From the NCBI GenBank assembly GCA_035536775.1, contig DATLNM010000014.1, positions 1 to 64,000 of the forward strand: a DNA stretch of 64,000 nucleotides, written 5' to 3'. This stretch comes from DATLNM01 sp035536775 (GTDB lineage Bacteria > Actinomycetota > CADDZG01 > WHSQ01). Made by a program: the position numbers and the translations under genes. Below the pieces are notes generated by a model. The model made no database searches and had not been told where the DNA came from. It was given only the letters and a program-made list of their open reading frames with translations. Below are positions 42,805-51,494 of this stretch, piece after piece; within the stretch, counting starts at the first letter, position 1, and every line of letters begins with the position of its first letter.

Positions 42805-42832
42805 GGAACATCTACCACCCTGTAGATGTTCC
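42805..42832. promoter_or_regulatory. 28-bp operator-like dyad upstream of secreted-protein gene
   Basis: Perfect 11-bp arms GGAACATCTAC and GTAGATGTTCC with spacer CACCCT. The same half-site and spacer length occur at 44390-44413. It lies about 70 nt before the start of the secreted protein at 42902 and just after the LAL regulator gene, so the LAL protein is the obvious candidate binder. Confidence 0.6.
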
Positions 42833-42901
42833 GCCCTCTCCCCATCCCTACGTTTCTCGCATTCCCCGCTCGTGGCGCGGGGCGATGAGAAGGAGTAGCA
42901 G

Positions 42902-43387
42902 ATGAGAAAGGTGCTACCTGCCTTGTTGGTGGTCGCGATGGCTCTTGGGATCCTGGTTCCCAGCGCAGCGGCGACGCCCGACCGGACATCGCGGACGGTG
43001 AGTCACGATTACGTCGGTTCAGCGACGATGGACTGGTGCTACGGGGCGATGCTGGGGGCGGGCTGCGTCCACTTCAGGACCCGGGTCGCGGACCGATTCA
43101 TCTCCGTCGAGATCGAGGACGCGAGCGGCCGCGACGTCTACGCCGTCATCACTCAGGATGGCCATGGCAGGGGCGAGTATCCGCACACCGCGATCTGCGG
43201 CCGTACGACCGAGCCTTTAAGGATCCAAGGCGGCGTCCCCGTCGATGTATTCGTCTGGGCAGAGGTTCCCCAGGTCTTGCTGACCCACTGCTCTGGTAGC
43301 GGGCCGGGGCTGGTGACGGCCGGCACGGTCACGATGACATTCTCGGAGACGAAACAGGATGCACGGGAATCGTCTGAGCTACCGTAG
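42902..43387 (+). CDS. Small secreted protein (secreted beta family, member 2)
   Basis: 161 residues. Signal peptide MRKVLPALLVVAMALGILVPSAAA. The mature part shows the family pattern: FISVEIEDASGRDVYAV, AICGRTTEPLRIQGGVPVDVFVW and a closing AGTVTMTF. Four Cys. ATG with AAGGAG upstream; a short hairpin with arms CCCCGC/GCGGGG precedes the Shine-Dalgarno sequence. First gene behind the perfect dyad. No enzymatic motif. Confidence 0.78.
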   Translation: MRKVLPALLVVAMALGILVPSAAATPDRTSRTVSHDYVGSATMDWCYGAMLGAGCVHFRTRVADRFISVEIEDASGRDVYAVITQDGHGRGEYPHTAICGRTTEPLRIQGGVPVDVFVWAEVPQVLLTHCSGSGPGLVTAGTVTMTFSETKQDARESSELP

Positions 43388-43408
43388 GGCGCCGACGACG
43401 GAGGATAG

Positions 43409-44377
43409 ATGTCCCTTGAGGGGAACGAGCGCAAGCACGGTCGGCTAAGGGCGACGATCGTCGTTCTTCTCGTGGTCACAGTCGCGGGCGTGATCGGTTT
43501 CAAGTGGTTCACGACGGCGACTCCGGTCTCAGAGACCGAAGCCCTCCAGATCTTCGACGAGAACAACGCTGCGGCCGGCCCGCAGGAGATCGCCGACGGC
43601 CTGAAAGGGAAGGGCGGTCCTCATCGAGGGAAGGGATCCCGTAAGCCGGGCGCCAAGGGAAGTCCTCGGGCGGGGGAAGCCCGGAGCGGGAAACAAGCTC
43701 GCGTAGGTTCCCCACGTGGGGCCGCGTCCGTGGAGGCAGGGTCAGCTTCGGTCGCCGAAGGACCCATGGCAGTTCCGGCAGAAGGGGTCTACGCCTATCG
43801 GACCGACGGCGGTGAGCGGATCTCCGGCTATGAGTTTCGACGTTTCCCCAGCCGGAGCTACAGGAATGTCGTTCACACCGGCTCCCGATCCTGGGTCGAA
43901 CATCACACGTTCTTGCGAGAGCACCAGGGGTGGTCGTCGTTTCGCCTAGAAGAGGCGGCGGTCCTGACCGATTGGACGCGGCAGCGTGTCGAGTTCGGCC
44001 CGGTCGTGGAAGACGAGCTCCTCGAATTCCACACCCCGCTCCCCCTGACCTGGCTCCCATGGGAATCGGGCCGCAGCTGGGAAGGTGCCGTGGAAGGTGA
44101 AACCGACGACGGCCCCTTTCAGGGTTCATTCTCGGCGTCTACCGGCGCCTATAGCCGCATCCAGGTCGGAGACGAAGTCGTGGGCGTGTGGCTGGAGGAG
44201 ATGTCGTTCGTTCTCCACGGGGTCGATTTCGATGCGTCGGTGGACCTACGACGCTGGACGTCTCCTGAGCTCGGCGTGACGGTGCGCGAAGAGGTCGTCG
44301 CAGACGCCCGGAAGGGAGCCCTTACCTACACCGCAGAGTGGTCCCTTGATCTCTTGTCTACGGACCCGGAGCGTTAG
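43409..44377 (+). CDS. Membrane-anchored extracytoplasmic protein with Lys/Gly/Arg linker
   Basis: 322 residues. Membrane helix (about 14-33: ATIVVLLVVTVAGVIGF), a Gly/Lys/Arg/Ser-rich linker (about 65-105), then a beta-rich domain (EGVYAYRTDGGERISGYEFRRFPSRSYRNVVHTG ... FHTPLPLTWLPWESGRSWEGAVEGETDDGPFQG ...) that ends TYTAEWSLDLLSTDP. Not recognised. It follows the family-2 secreted gene by 21 nt, so probably the same transcript under the dyad. Confidence 0.7.
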   Translation: MSLEGNERKHGRLRATIVVLLVVTVAGVIGFKWFTTATPVSETEALQIFDENNAAAGPQEIADGLKGKGGPHRGKGSRKPGAKGSPRAGEARSGKQARVGSPRGAASVEAGSASVAEGPMAVPAEGVYAYRTDGGERISGYEFRRFPSRSYRNVVHTGSRSWVEHHTFLREHQGWSSFRLEEAAVLTDWTRQRVEFGPVVEDELLEFHTPLPLTWLPWESGRSWEGAVEGETDDGPFQGSFSASTGAYSRIQVGDEVVGVWLEEMSFVLHGVDFDASVDLRRWTSPELGVTVREEVVADARKGALTYTAEWSLDLLSTDPER

Positions 44378-44389
44378 CCCCTTTCCGAA

Positions 44390-44413
44390 AACCTCTTCCG
44401 CCCTGTAGATGTT
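44390..44413. promoter_or_regulatory. Second, imperfect copy of the operator-like dyad
   Basis: Left arm AACCTCTTC (two mismatches), 6-nt spacer CGCCCT, right arm GTAGATGTT identical to the perfect dyad at 42805. It lies about 70 nt before the next secreted-protein operon, the same distance as the first copy. Confidence 0.55.
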
Positions 44414-44485
44414 TGCCGGAGCGACAATCTCTACCTTCTCAGGAGACCCTCCGCGAAGACGCGGGGACTATCTGAGGAGGAAGAC

Positions 44486-45028
44486 ATGAGGCGTTGGGTA
44501 TCTCTGCTCCTGCTATTTGTACTGGGCGCCGCATCGGTGGGATTCGTGGCACCTCCCGCGGTCGCGGGTCCGCGCGGCCACACTCGCACTGCTATTGCGG
44601 GTGCTTGGGAGGGTAGTCCGCCTGTTTTCCCAACCTCGATCGATCCGGACACCGGAAAGTTCACCGTCGTTGGACACGCCGTCTGGAGTGGGGACTGGGT
44701 CGGAGTGTCCATCTTCCATATGAAGGGAACCATCAACCTGGCTACCGGCGACTATGTCGCAACGGCCGAGACGGAGTTCCAAGGGACCTGGCTGGACGGC
44801 GATAACAACAGCCGGGGAGCGCTCAAGTGGCGCGAGAAGATGAGGGGGAACTTCATCACAGGCGTGTTCGTAGGCACGTTCGACATCTTGGAAGGCAGCG
44901 GCGACCCGGCCTTCGGGTGCTCCAGCGGACACTTCACGTGGGCCGGCTACGCGGGCCCGGCGGCGTCGTACGGTGGCTATCAAGGCACGTGGATCCACGG
45001 CTGCCCACTGCGGGGGAGGCGGAGATGA
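44486..45028 (+). CDS. Secreted protein of unknown function
   Basis: 180 residues. Signal peptide MRRWVSLLLLFVLGAASVGFVAPPAVA, then a beta-rich domain with repeated Gly/Thr/Trp strands (IAGAWEGSPPVFPTSIDPDTGKFTVVGHAVWSGDW, GTINLATGDYVATAETEFQGTWLDGDN, GNFITGVFVGTFDI), reminiscent of lipocalin- or allene-oxide-cyclase-like barrels but not identifiable. GAGGAGG Shine-Dalgarno. ATGA overlap with the next secreted gene. Confidence 0.72.
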   Translation: MRRWVSLLLLFVLGAASVGFVAPPAVAGPRGHTRTAIAGAWEGSPPVFPTSIDPDTGKFTVVGHAVWSGDWVGVSIFHMKGTINLATGDYVATAETEFQGTWLDGDNNSRGALKWREKMRGNFITGVFVGTFDILEGSGDPAFGCSSGHFTWAGYAGPAASYGGYQGTWIHGCPLRGRRR

Positions 45029-45510
45029 AGCGTTGGATCCCCATCTTGGTCGTGCTTGGGATGTTGCTCGGTGGCGTCTTGCCGGTGGCCGCGGCCGGAA
45101 CCGGTGGTCAGCGAACGGAATCGGGCCGCTACGCGGGATTCTCTTTTCCCCTACTGCCGGACGAATACATGGGGTTCCGGGTTAACGGCTGGATCGGTCG
45201 GTGTGACCAGGCGGCAGGCGCCGGGTGCGTGAGATTCTTCCCCACGGGCCAGGACCGTTACGTCACGATCGACATCGCCGACGCTTCGGGCCAACCGGTC
45301 AGCTATTACGCGATGCAGTACATGGGCAACCGTGTGCGCGGCTACGGAAGGCCTACCTGCAGAGCCCGTCCCCGCACGCTCCGCGTCGAACCAGGCTTCT
45401 ATCTCGAGATCTACGTGCTCCCCAGCGGCGGTGGAGGATGCATCGTCAGTCCGACGAGCGGAACCGTCACGGCCACGTTCTCTCCAACGAGAGAGGTGGA
45501 TCGCTCCTAG
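45025..45510 (+). CDS. Small secreted protein (secreted beta family, member 3)
   Basis: 161 residues starting with ATG overlapping the previous stop. Signal peptide ending VAAAGT. Mature pattern: RFFPTGQDRYVTIDIADASGQPVSYY, TCRARPRTLRVEPGFYLEIYV, final SGTVTATF. Cys positions differ from members 2 and 4. Co-translated with the preceding secreted protein; dyad-controlled by position. Confidence 0.78.
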   Translation: MKRWIPILVVLGMLLGGVLPVAAAGTGGQRTESGRYAGFSFPLLPDEYMGFRVNGWIGRCDQAAGAGCVRFFPTGQDRYVTIDIADASGQPVSYYAMQYMGNRVRGYGRPTCRARPRTLRVEPGFYLEIYVLPSGGGGCIVSPTSGTVTATFSPTREVDRS

Positions 45511-45554
45511 CGCGATCCCTGGCGTAAGCGCTCGACGTTCGGCGACCGCTCCGC

Positions 45555-46034
45555 TTACGCGGTGATCTCTCTTAGAAGGCCGGAGCGCACGTCGTAGACG
45601 TAGCCCCGCACGTCACTGAACGGGAGTAACCGGCTCTCGCGGATCTCAGTTATCGCATCGTGGACGGTCTGTTCGAGCTCCCCCAACGCGCCGAGCTCGA
45701 ACGGCGGGGCCATCCCGGTCTTTGACGTGACCAGAGCGGCGAACTCCTCCTCAGTAGATGCGCGCATCCGACAATCCGTATGTTGGATAACCACGGCGGT
45801 CTCTGTTCCCATGAGATTGGACAGGACCAACGATCTCGTCGTGTCCTCCGTAAGAGATCCGCCGGCGTTCCGGATCACGTGAGCATCGCCGACGTCCAAT
45901 CCGAGGATCTGATGGACATCGATCCGCGCGTCCATGCAAGAAAGGACCACGAGCTTCCTCGCCGGAGAAGAGCTGAGATCGCCGCCACGGAATCCGCTCG
46001 AGTAGCGGTCATTGTTGGCTAGGAGGTCGTCCAT
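45555..46034 (-). CDS. Beta-class carbonic anhydrase
   Basis: 159 residues, short type. Zinc-site residues visible: Cys33-Asp35-Arg37 in VVLSCMDARIDV and His85/Cys88 in VIQHTDCRM; RNAGGSLTEDTTRSL is the conserved second block. Interconverts CO2 and bicarbonate. Similar to the short Rv1284-like enzymes of Actinobacteria. Confidence 0.92.
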   Translation of the reverse strand: MDDLLANNDRYSSGFRGGDLSSSPARKLVVLSCMDARIDVHQILGLDVGDAHVIRNAGGSLTEDTTRSLVLSNLMGTETAVVIQHTDCRMRASTEEEFAALVTSKTGMAPPFELGALGELEQTVHDAITEIRESRLLPFSDVRGYVYDVRSGLLREITA

Positions 46035-46187
46035 TAGGAGTGAGTCTTAGCCACCATCGGTCGCGTCGCAAACGCCGATCCCAACCCTCCGCCCCCGGCC
46101 CTTTCCGAACCACCCGGGCACCCTGCATTTCAGACGCGCGTGAGATACTCGCGAGAGGTTCGGGACGTATCGAAGGGGGCGGGGGCC

Positions 46188-46406
46188 GTGAAGGTTCGAT
46201 TGCTGGTGATCGCAGGACTCGTTTCGGCAACCAGCGCACTCGGTGTAGGCGCGGCAGCGCCGGCCCACGCTGGACTGTGGTGCGAGAACGTCGACACCGT
46301 CGACGAGGCAGCCGACACCGGTGGCGCAGCGGGCGGCGCGTGCCGCGCTGCGATCGGCGCGGTGTGCCGGATCGTCACCAAGGGAGGCGGCGGCTGCCTC
46401 GACTAG
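46188..46406 (+). CDS. Small secreted Cys-containing peptide
   Basis: 72 residues from a GTG with AGGGGGCGGGGG upstream. Signal peptide VRLLVIAGLVSATSALGVGAAAPAHA; mature ~44 residues with four Cys (LWCENVD ... GACRAAIGAVCRIVTKGGGGCLD), likely two disulfides. No family recognised. Confidence 0.6.
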   Translation: MKVRLLVIAGLVSATSALGVGAAAPAHAGLWCENVDTVDEAADTGGAAGGACRAAIGAVCRIVTKGGGGCLD

Positions 46407-46456
46407 CAGCTATTCAGTCGCAAATCACCAGGGCTCGAGCATGAACCGTCGGGTGG

Positions 46457-47347
46457 TTATTCGACGGTGAACAGAACGGCGTGCGGGTCCTTGTCCGGAG
46501 GGCCTTCGAAAGGTTTGTCCGGATCGGCTGTTTGAATCGCCCACTGTCCGGGAGTCAGCTCCACTTCGAGGAACCTGTCGCCTTCACCGCTGAACATGAA
46601 GGTGAAGAACTCCAGGGGTGCAGTCGCAGGGTCGGGAGGACCGCCCTGGGCGCTCTCGAACCATTTGGTCGCGTCGTCGACTGTCTTCCCGGCGGCGATC
46701 TTCACGAGGAAGATCTCTCGGTCCACCTCGGTGTTATTCACGACCTCGATCACGGTTGAACCGGCCGGAAGGGTCTCGGGGCCCTCGAGCGTGTCATCCG
46801 TTGCGGTGTAGGTCGCGTCCGCAGATGGAGACTCGGCGACGTCGCCCTCGGCGACGGTGAAGCTCGACACCATGCCCAACGTGTAGTGGGACTTCCCCTT
46901 CTTGGTGGGGATGAAGCACAGAAGCGCGTAGTCGCCTGCTTCAACACCGGTCCCCGTTGACGTGAAGGATGTTCCCGGCAGCTGCACCGAACCGAGCTGG
47001 TCGATGACACTTTCCTCTTCGGCGATGCCTTTGAGCGGGTTGCCGCGGCCCTTTGACTTCTCGATCGCCTTTAGCAGGTCGTCCATCGTCTTCCCTTCCA
47101 GGAAGCGAGCCATAGCGATCTCGTGGAATTCGCTTCCCTCGTTAGACACCGACACCGAGACCGTGCCGGCCTCGATCTCGCCCGACACCTCGAACGAGTA
47201 ATCCCGCTCGACGATCGTGAGCACGTTGGTTTCCGGGGAGGGCTGCTCGGGTTGTGGTTGAGCACCGGTTTCAGGTTCGTCTGAACCGCACGCCGCGAAC
47301 GTGATGAGCAGAGTGACTGCGAGTAGAGCTCTGAGCGTTTTGGTCAT
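46457..47347 (-). CDS. Lipoprotein with two cupredoxin-like repeats
   Basis: 296 residues from an ATG with GGAGGACC upstream. Lipobox near TFAACGSDEPE. Two similar domains: VLTIVERDYSFEVSGEIEAGTVSVSVSNEGSEFHEIAMARFLEGKT and ATYTATDDTLEGPETLPAGSTVIEVVNNTEVDREIFLVKIAAGKT, each with a plastocyanin-like fold pattern. FHEI in the first and YALLCFIP resemble copper-site positions, but the second domain lacks them. Probably outer-face electron-transfer or binding protein. Confidence 0.72.
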   Translation of the reverse strand: MTKTLRALLAVTLLITFAACGSDEPETGAQPQPEQPSPETNVLTIVERDYSFEVSGEIEAGTVSVSVSNEGSEFHEIAMARFLEGKTMDDLLKAIEKSKGRGNPLKGIAEEESVIDQLGSVQLPGTSFTSTGTGVEAGDYALLCFIPTKKGKSHYTLGMVSSFTVAEGDVAESPSADATYTATDDTLEGPETLPAGSTVIEVVNNTEVDREIFLVKIAAGKTVDDATKWFESAQGGPPDPATAPLEFFTFMFSGEGDRFLEVELTPGQWAIQTADPDKPFEGPPDKDPHAVLFTVE

Positions 47348-47493
47348 AGGAAGGTCCTCCAGGTAAGGGCGACTATGAGCACATTTCTTCCACAGCTTCA
47401 TGCAGGGTGAGCCGGCCGGACCGGCATTTCTGCAGAAAGTTCAGGCGATCTCAGTGGCCCCTGCCAAGCGTCACCCGGAGCACGACAAATCTT

Positions 47494-47568
47494 GGCGGCC
47501 TCGGGCAGATTCGAACTGCCGACACCTGGTTTAGGAAACCAGTGCTCTATCCCCTGAGCTACGAGGCC
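47494..47568 (-). tRNA. tRNA-Arg (anticodon CCU)
   Basis: Folds as a full cloverleaf: acceptor GGCCTCG (47568-47562)/CGAGGCC, D stem GCTC/GAGC, anticodon stem CTGGT/ACCAG with loop TTCCTAA giving anticodon CCT (codon AGG), T arm GGCAG-TTCGAAT-CTGCC, discriminator G at 47497 and an encoded CCA (47496-47494). Confidence 0.96.
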
Positions 47569-48035
47569 CGAGGCCGGGGGATGTAGAAAACGTGGGAGAA
47601 AACTCGCTCCGTGCCTTCGACACCCTTGGCTTTGGAGCCGTGAGTCTAATTTTTTGGACCAACGCCCGTTGACGGCGGCTGGATCAGGCACCCACCGCTG
47701 CGCCCGTGAGACCGCCGATCGCAGTGCACACGATTATCAGCCCCACGCCCTCTAACCCTTCGAAGTCCTGAGGTTGCGATTCTACGAACGCAACGACCGT
47801 GCCCATCAAGGAGGGCTCCACCCACCAATCCGGTCCGAGACCAAACGCTGTTGGTACCGAACCTCAGGACTACGGCGCCGGCGATCTGATTCTTCGGTGG
47901 GCCCTCGCCATCTGATAATCCTAGTCCTGGAGTCACGCACGTCTCACGCGCTCGTCATCCCCAAAATCTCCGGCGATGGGCTGTAACGATGTCGACCGTC
48001 GGCGCACTAGTAGAGGATGACCAACGACCAGACCC
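47569..48035. other. Non-coding stretch upstream of tRNA-Arg with a wide inverted repeat
   Basis: 467 bp without a credible gene; the short frames present have poor composition. A perfect 12-bp inverted repeat AGTCCTGAGGTT/AACCTCAGGACT lies at 47764-47775 and 47860-47871. TGTAAC at 47982-47987 could be the -35 element of the sigma gene at 48036. Confidence 0.6.
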
Positions 48036-48494
48036 ATGGAGCTTGAAGATGTCTTCCGAACCCATCAGAGCTCCGTCTACGTGTACTTCCTACGCATGGT
48101 GGGCGATGTCGCGGAAGCTGAGGAGCTCACGCAGGAGACGTTCTACCGAGCGTGCCTATCCGCCCTACGCTTCAGAGGCGAGTCCAACGTCAGGACCTGG
48201 TTGTTCGGGATCGCTCGCCACGTCTTCCTCGAGCGCCTTAGGCGGACTGGCCGAGAACGCCCGGTACGAGATGTCCTCGACACGCCACTCCACCCCTCTG
48301 ACCCGAGCGAGAGGCTCTCACTGGAACAGGCATTCGCTGCTCTGCGAACGGCCGATAGGGAGGTCCTGATGTTAGTCGATGTGCTGGGATTCGAAGTTGG
48401 AGAAGCCGCAGTCGCTCTAGACGTAACGCCAGGGGCGTTACGGACGAGACTTCACCGCGCGCGCCGACGGATGCGTGCGGAGCTTTCCTTGTGA
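48036..48494 (+). CDS. ECF RNA polymerase sigma factor (pair A)
   Basis: 152 residues. Region 2: VYVYFLRMVGDVAEAEELTQETFYRACLSALRFRGESNVRTWLFGIARHVFLERLRR; region 4: AFAALRTADREVLMLVDVLGFEVGEAAVALDVTPGALRTRLHRARRRMR. Complete and short, typical ECF. Its stop overlaps the start of a membrane protein (GTGATG), the presumed regulator. TGTAAC 49 nt upstream could be an ECF-type -35. Confidence 0.93.
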   Translation: MELEDVFRTHQSSVYVYFLRMVGDVAEAEELTQETFYRACLSALRFRGESNVRTWLFGIARHVFLERLRRTGRERPVRDVLDTPLHPSDPSERLSLEQAFAALRTADREVLMLVDVLGFEVGEAAVALDVTPGALRTRLHRARRRMRAELSL

Positions 48495-49060
48495 TGCGCG
48501 ACGCGCCCCTCGATCTTCGAGCCCTCGGCGCAGTGGACTCGCCGGATGTTGTATCTGGTGCACTTCGGCGGTTTCGGCGTAGGGTCGTCAGCACCGGGGC
48601 GGTTGTCTCCCTGGCGGCGGCCTCGCTCATTGGCGGCATATTGTGGGCGCTCACGATGAGCTCCTCTTTGGAGGAGCGGATCGCTCAAGCTCCTGGCACG
48701 AATGCGGGTGCCATATTCGAGCGTGCGGGAGCGACCGTGGTCCTGACACGTGTGGCAGACGTTGATTCCTCGGTGGGCCTCAGCTTTTTGATTGCTCGCT
48801 CGTCCGAGCCCACGGACTCATTGTTTGTCCAGGTCCCGGGTGCACGCGAGTTCGACACATCGGGAGGGGGAGGTGTCCGCGAAGTGCACTTGCTTGTTTC
48901 ACCGACTGAAGGCGGGATCTTTCGTGCGACATTGCTCTCGTACGACGATTGCGTAGCGGACCCCGGCGGTTCCTGTCGATCCCCTCGCCGTTCGATCGGC
49001 ACATTCACTATCGACCTCGATGCACTCGAGGTTCCGCAAGCAATCTGGGAGGAAAGATAG
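48491..49060 (+). CDS. Single-pass membrane protein, presumed anti-sigma partner (pair A)
   Basis: 189 residues (GTG 48491 or ATG 48494). Cytoplasmic N-terminus (~32 residues), one membrane helix (VVSLAAASLIGGILWALTM), then an extracytoplasmic beta domain with two Cys near the end (YDDCVADPGGSC). No zinc-binding ZAS motif or other known anti-sigma fold is visible; the role is inferred from the overlap with the sigma gene. Confidence 0.65.
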   Translation: MMRDAPLDLRALGAVDSPDVVSGALRRFRRRVVSTGAVVSLAAASLIGGILWALTMSSSLEERIAQAPGTNAGAIFERAGATVVLTRVADVDSSVGLSFLIARSSEPTDSLFVQVPGAREFDTSGGGGVREVHLLVSPTEGGIFRATLLSYDDCVADPGGSCRSPRRSIGTFTIDLDALEVPQAIWEER

Positions 49061-49516
49061 ATGTTGACCCATGCGACCGACCCATCCCCACCACGCTCTG
49101 GAGGTATGGCGCACACCCTTGTCTGGTGTTTCGGTGCACTCATCGTCGCTGTAGCGATGGGCTTCGCCGCCAACATCCTCGTAGCAGATGTACTCGATGA
49201 GGCCATCGACCCATTCACCGACGGTGCCATCGTCCCCGACCCCGCAACCGCACTGATATTCGGATTTCTCGTCGGAGGCGCGACGGGAGCCGTCGTTGGA
49301 AGCCGCGTTCGCCGGGGCCCGAGTGTTGCGGCCTGCGTCGTCATCGCAACGTATCTTTACGTCTGGCCGATGACCTTCCTGAGCATCAGGAGCGGGACCT
49401 GGCTCACCGTCTCCATCGTTGCCCACCTCGTTTTCGCCGCGGGAGCCGCGCGCGTCATGTCGGCGGTCAAGGCTCGAGAGAAGCTCGACCTTGCCGCGTC
49501 TAGGAGTGGCTCCTGA
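49061..49516 (+). CDS. Four-helix membrane protein
   Basis: 151 residues starting at the base after the preceding stop. Four hydrophobic stretches (LVWCFGALIVAVAMGFAANIL, ALIFGFLVGGATGAVVGS, SVAACVVIATYLYVWPMTFL, VSIVAHLVFAAGAARVM). Third gene of the sigma pair A operon. No family recognised; a similar four-helix protein stands next to pair B (56335-56850). Confidence 0.7.
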   Translation: MLTHATDPSPPRSGGMAHTLVWCFGALIVAVAMGFAANILVADVLDEAIDPFTDGAIVPDPATALIFGFLVGGATGAVVGSRVRRGPSVAACVVIATYLYVWPMTFLSIRSGTWLTVSIVAHLVFAAGAARVMSAVKAREKLDLAASRSGS

Positions 49517-49677
49517 CCTGAGCCATCAGTCGAAACAGTGATCTCCGAGGTGTTGCTACATCGTGCTCACTGCCCCATGAACACCCCCTCGCGAGCCGTG
49601 TCCAGCAAGAATCATTATTCCGAATACAGGTGTCCGCCACGCGAAGCATTGAAGGCCTCAGAGGAGGAAGCAGACTG

Positions 49678-50430
49678 ATGGCATTCGAGGTGGTTCAGAT
49701 TGCCGCGGGGGTTCATCGGTTCTCCAGCGTGTTTACAAATTGGTATGTGATCGAGCAAGGCGACCGGGTGACCGTGCTGGACGGGGGGCTGCCTAGAGAC
49801 TGGAGGGCGTTCTCGACCGCACTAGAGCGACTTGGAATCGATGAGACCGCTATTGATGCTGTGTTGATCACACACCACCACCCCGACCATGTCGGCAATG
49901 CCGAACGGCTGAGAAGGTCGGGGGCCAAAGTGTTCTCTCACTCGGCGGATGCCGCCTTCCTGCGAGGCGAGAAACACTTGCCAATTGCTACTCGCATCCC
50001 CTTCTTGCTGCGACCTTGGTACGCGTTCTACATGGCGCGGCTACTGGCGAAAGGAATCATGCGGGTGCCGCCCATCGGTGAGCTCAACATGTTCTCCGAT
50101 GGAGAGGTCTTGGACGTGCCGGGAGCGCCGAGGGTCATTCACGCTCCCGGTCATACTGCAGGTAGTTGTGCCCTCTTTCTCGAAGATCGCTCACTCTTGT
50201 TCAGCGGTGACGCGTTGGTTACCCGTGACGTTACGACTGGACATAGGAGGGGACCGCAGGTCATCGACGGCCCCGACACCGAGGATGTTGCTTTGGCGAA
50301 GGACTCGCTTTCCGCTCTTGCCGCCACCAACGCAAAGACAGTGTTGCCTGGGCATGGAGAGCCGTGGTGGGAAGGGATCGAGAGCGCTGTGAAGATCGCC
50401 CGTCGTCCGACCTCGCGAGGCGGCACGTGA
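49678..50430 (+). CDS. Metallo-beta-lactamase-fold hydrolase
   Basis: 250 residues from an ATG with GAGGAGGAAG upstream. Metal motif THHHPDH (65-71), HAPGHTAGS, FSGDAL and PGHGEP supply the full ligand set of the fold, so it should bind two metals. Substrate unknown; glyoxalase II-like or lactonase activity possible. Confidence 0.9.
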   Translation: MAFEVVQIAAGVHRFSSVFTNWYVIEQGDRVTVLDGGLPRDWRAFSTALERLGIDETAIDAVLITHHHPDHVGNAERLRRSGAKVFSHSADAAFLRGEKHLPIATRIPFLLRPWYAFYMARLLAKGIMRVPPIGELNMFSDGEVLDVPGAPRVIHAPGHTAGSCALFLEDRSLLFSGDALVTRDVTTGHRRGPQVIDGPDTEDVALAKDSLSALAATNAKTVLPGHGEPWWEGIESAVKIARRPTSRGGT

Positions 50431-50449
50431 CCGGCCCTATGGTCCCTGG

Positions 50450-51262
50450 GTGACGCAGCAAACCGCGGACCCACGTAACTCAGGCCCCCCCTTATTCCGA
50501 CCTGAGACCCTCCTGGCGGTAGAGGCAGTAGCGCGCGCCATGGAACTCGCCTCTGGCGGCGTCCGGCGCGAGGACATTTCCTACAAAGGACCGCTCGATG
50601 TTGTCACTACTATGGACATCGCCGTCGAGGATCTGATCCGGACCGCCATTCAAGACTGTTCACAGTTCCCCGTTGTAGGAGAGGAAACCGGAGGCGTTTC
50701 CGCGGCCGGATCCCCCTACTGGCTCATCGATCCGATTTGTGGGACACGCAACTTCGCATCGGGCATCCCGCTCTACGCCATCAATGTCGCCCTCGTAGAA
50801 CACGACAAGATCTCAATCGCTGTTGTAGGTGACCCGTCGACCGGCGACATCGCGGTCTCGGAGGCGGGTCGAGGAGCATGGGCATTTAAAGACGACGACG
50901 TCCGGCCGCTTCTTGTTAGCAACCAGAGCGAAACCGTGGTGGTCGAGGCCGGGCGAGCGGCGGCTGGACGTCGAGAATCAGCTGCACAGTTCACCGCCGA
51001 GGTGATACGAGCGGGACAGTGGGAGCTTCGCAATTTGAGTACGACACTCGCTCTTGCTTACGTCGCGTCGGGTCGCGTCTCTGCCTATGTCCTCTTCGAC
51101 GGCGCAGCGTTGCACACGGGGGCTGGATCGCTCCTAGCGAATGAAGCTGGTGCCGTCATCTCCGAGATAAATGGTGCACCTTGGACGATACGCTCGGATT
51201 CCCTCGTCGCCGCTGCGACCCCGCAACTGCACGAGGTTCTGCTCGCCCTTGCACGTAGATGA
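50450..51262 (+). CDS. Inositol-monophosphatase-family protein with altered metal site
   Basis: 270 residues. Family blocks: YKGPLDVVTTMDIAVED, VVGEETGG (Glu78/79), then IDPICGTRNF where the family has DPxDGTxNF, so the second Asp ligand is Cys97. The late PWDxAAG block reads LHTGAGS, losing the third metal Asp. Fold likely kept, phosphatase activity doubtful or changed. GTG 6 nt after TATGGT (50438-50443): leaderless. Confidence 0.8.
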   Translation: MTQQTADPRNSGPPLFRPETLLAVEAVARAMELASGGVRREDISYKGPLDVVTTMDIAVEDLIRTAIQDCSQFPVVGEETGGVSAAGSPYWLIDPICGTRNFASGIPLYAINVALVEHDKISIAVVGDPSTGDIAVSEAGRGAWAFKDDDVRPLLVSNQSETVVVEAGRAAAGRRESAAQFTAEVIRAGQWELRNLSTTLALAYVASGRVSAYVLFDGAALHTGAGSLLANEAGAVISEINGAPWTIRSDSLVAAATPQLHEVLLALARR

Positions 51263-51494
51263 TTGCGGCCGGGCGCACCGAGGAATTCAAGATTTCCAAT
51301 ATCGAACCGCAAGACGGAAGTCCTTCCACCAGACACTTGTGGATCAGGCGAGAACGGGAGGTCGAGAAAATCGGGCGCCCGGAGCGGAGCCGCTGAACGC
51401 ACGCGCCATTTGCCTAGCGGGAGTTCGCGGGGAGAGGTGTGAACGCGAAGTGGCACAAACTCGTCAGGCCGCTTGATGACATCGACCAAGCGGA

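Noticed and set aside
47574..48035. Integrated island at tRNA-Arg
   Set aside because: The accessory genes lie on the 5' side of the tRNA, no integrase is present and no duplicated tRNA 3' end was found.
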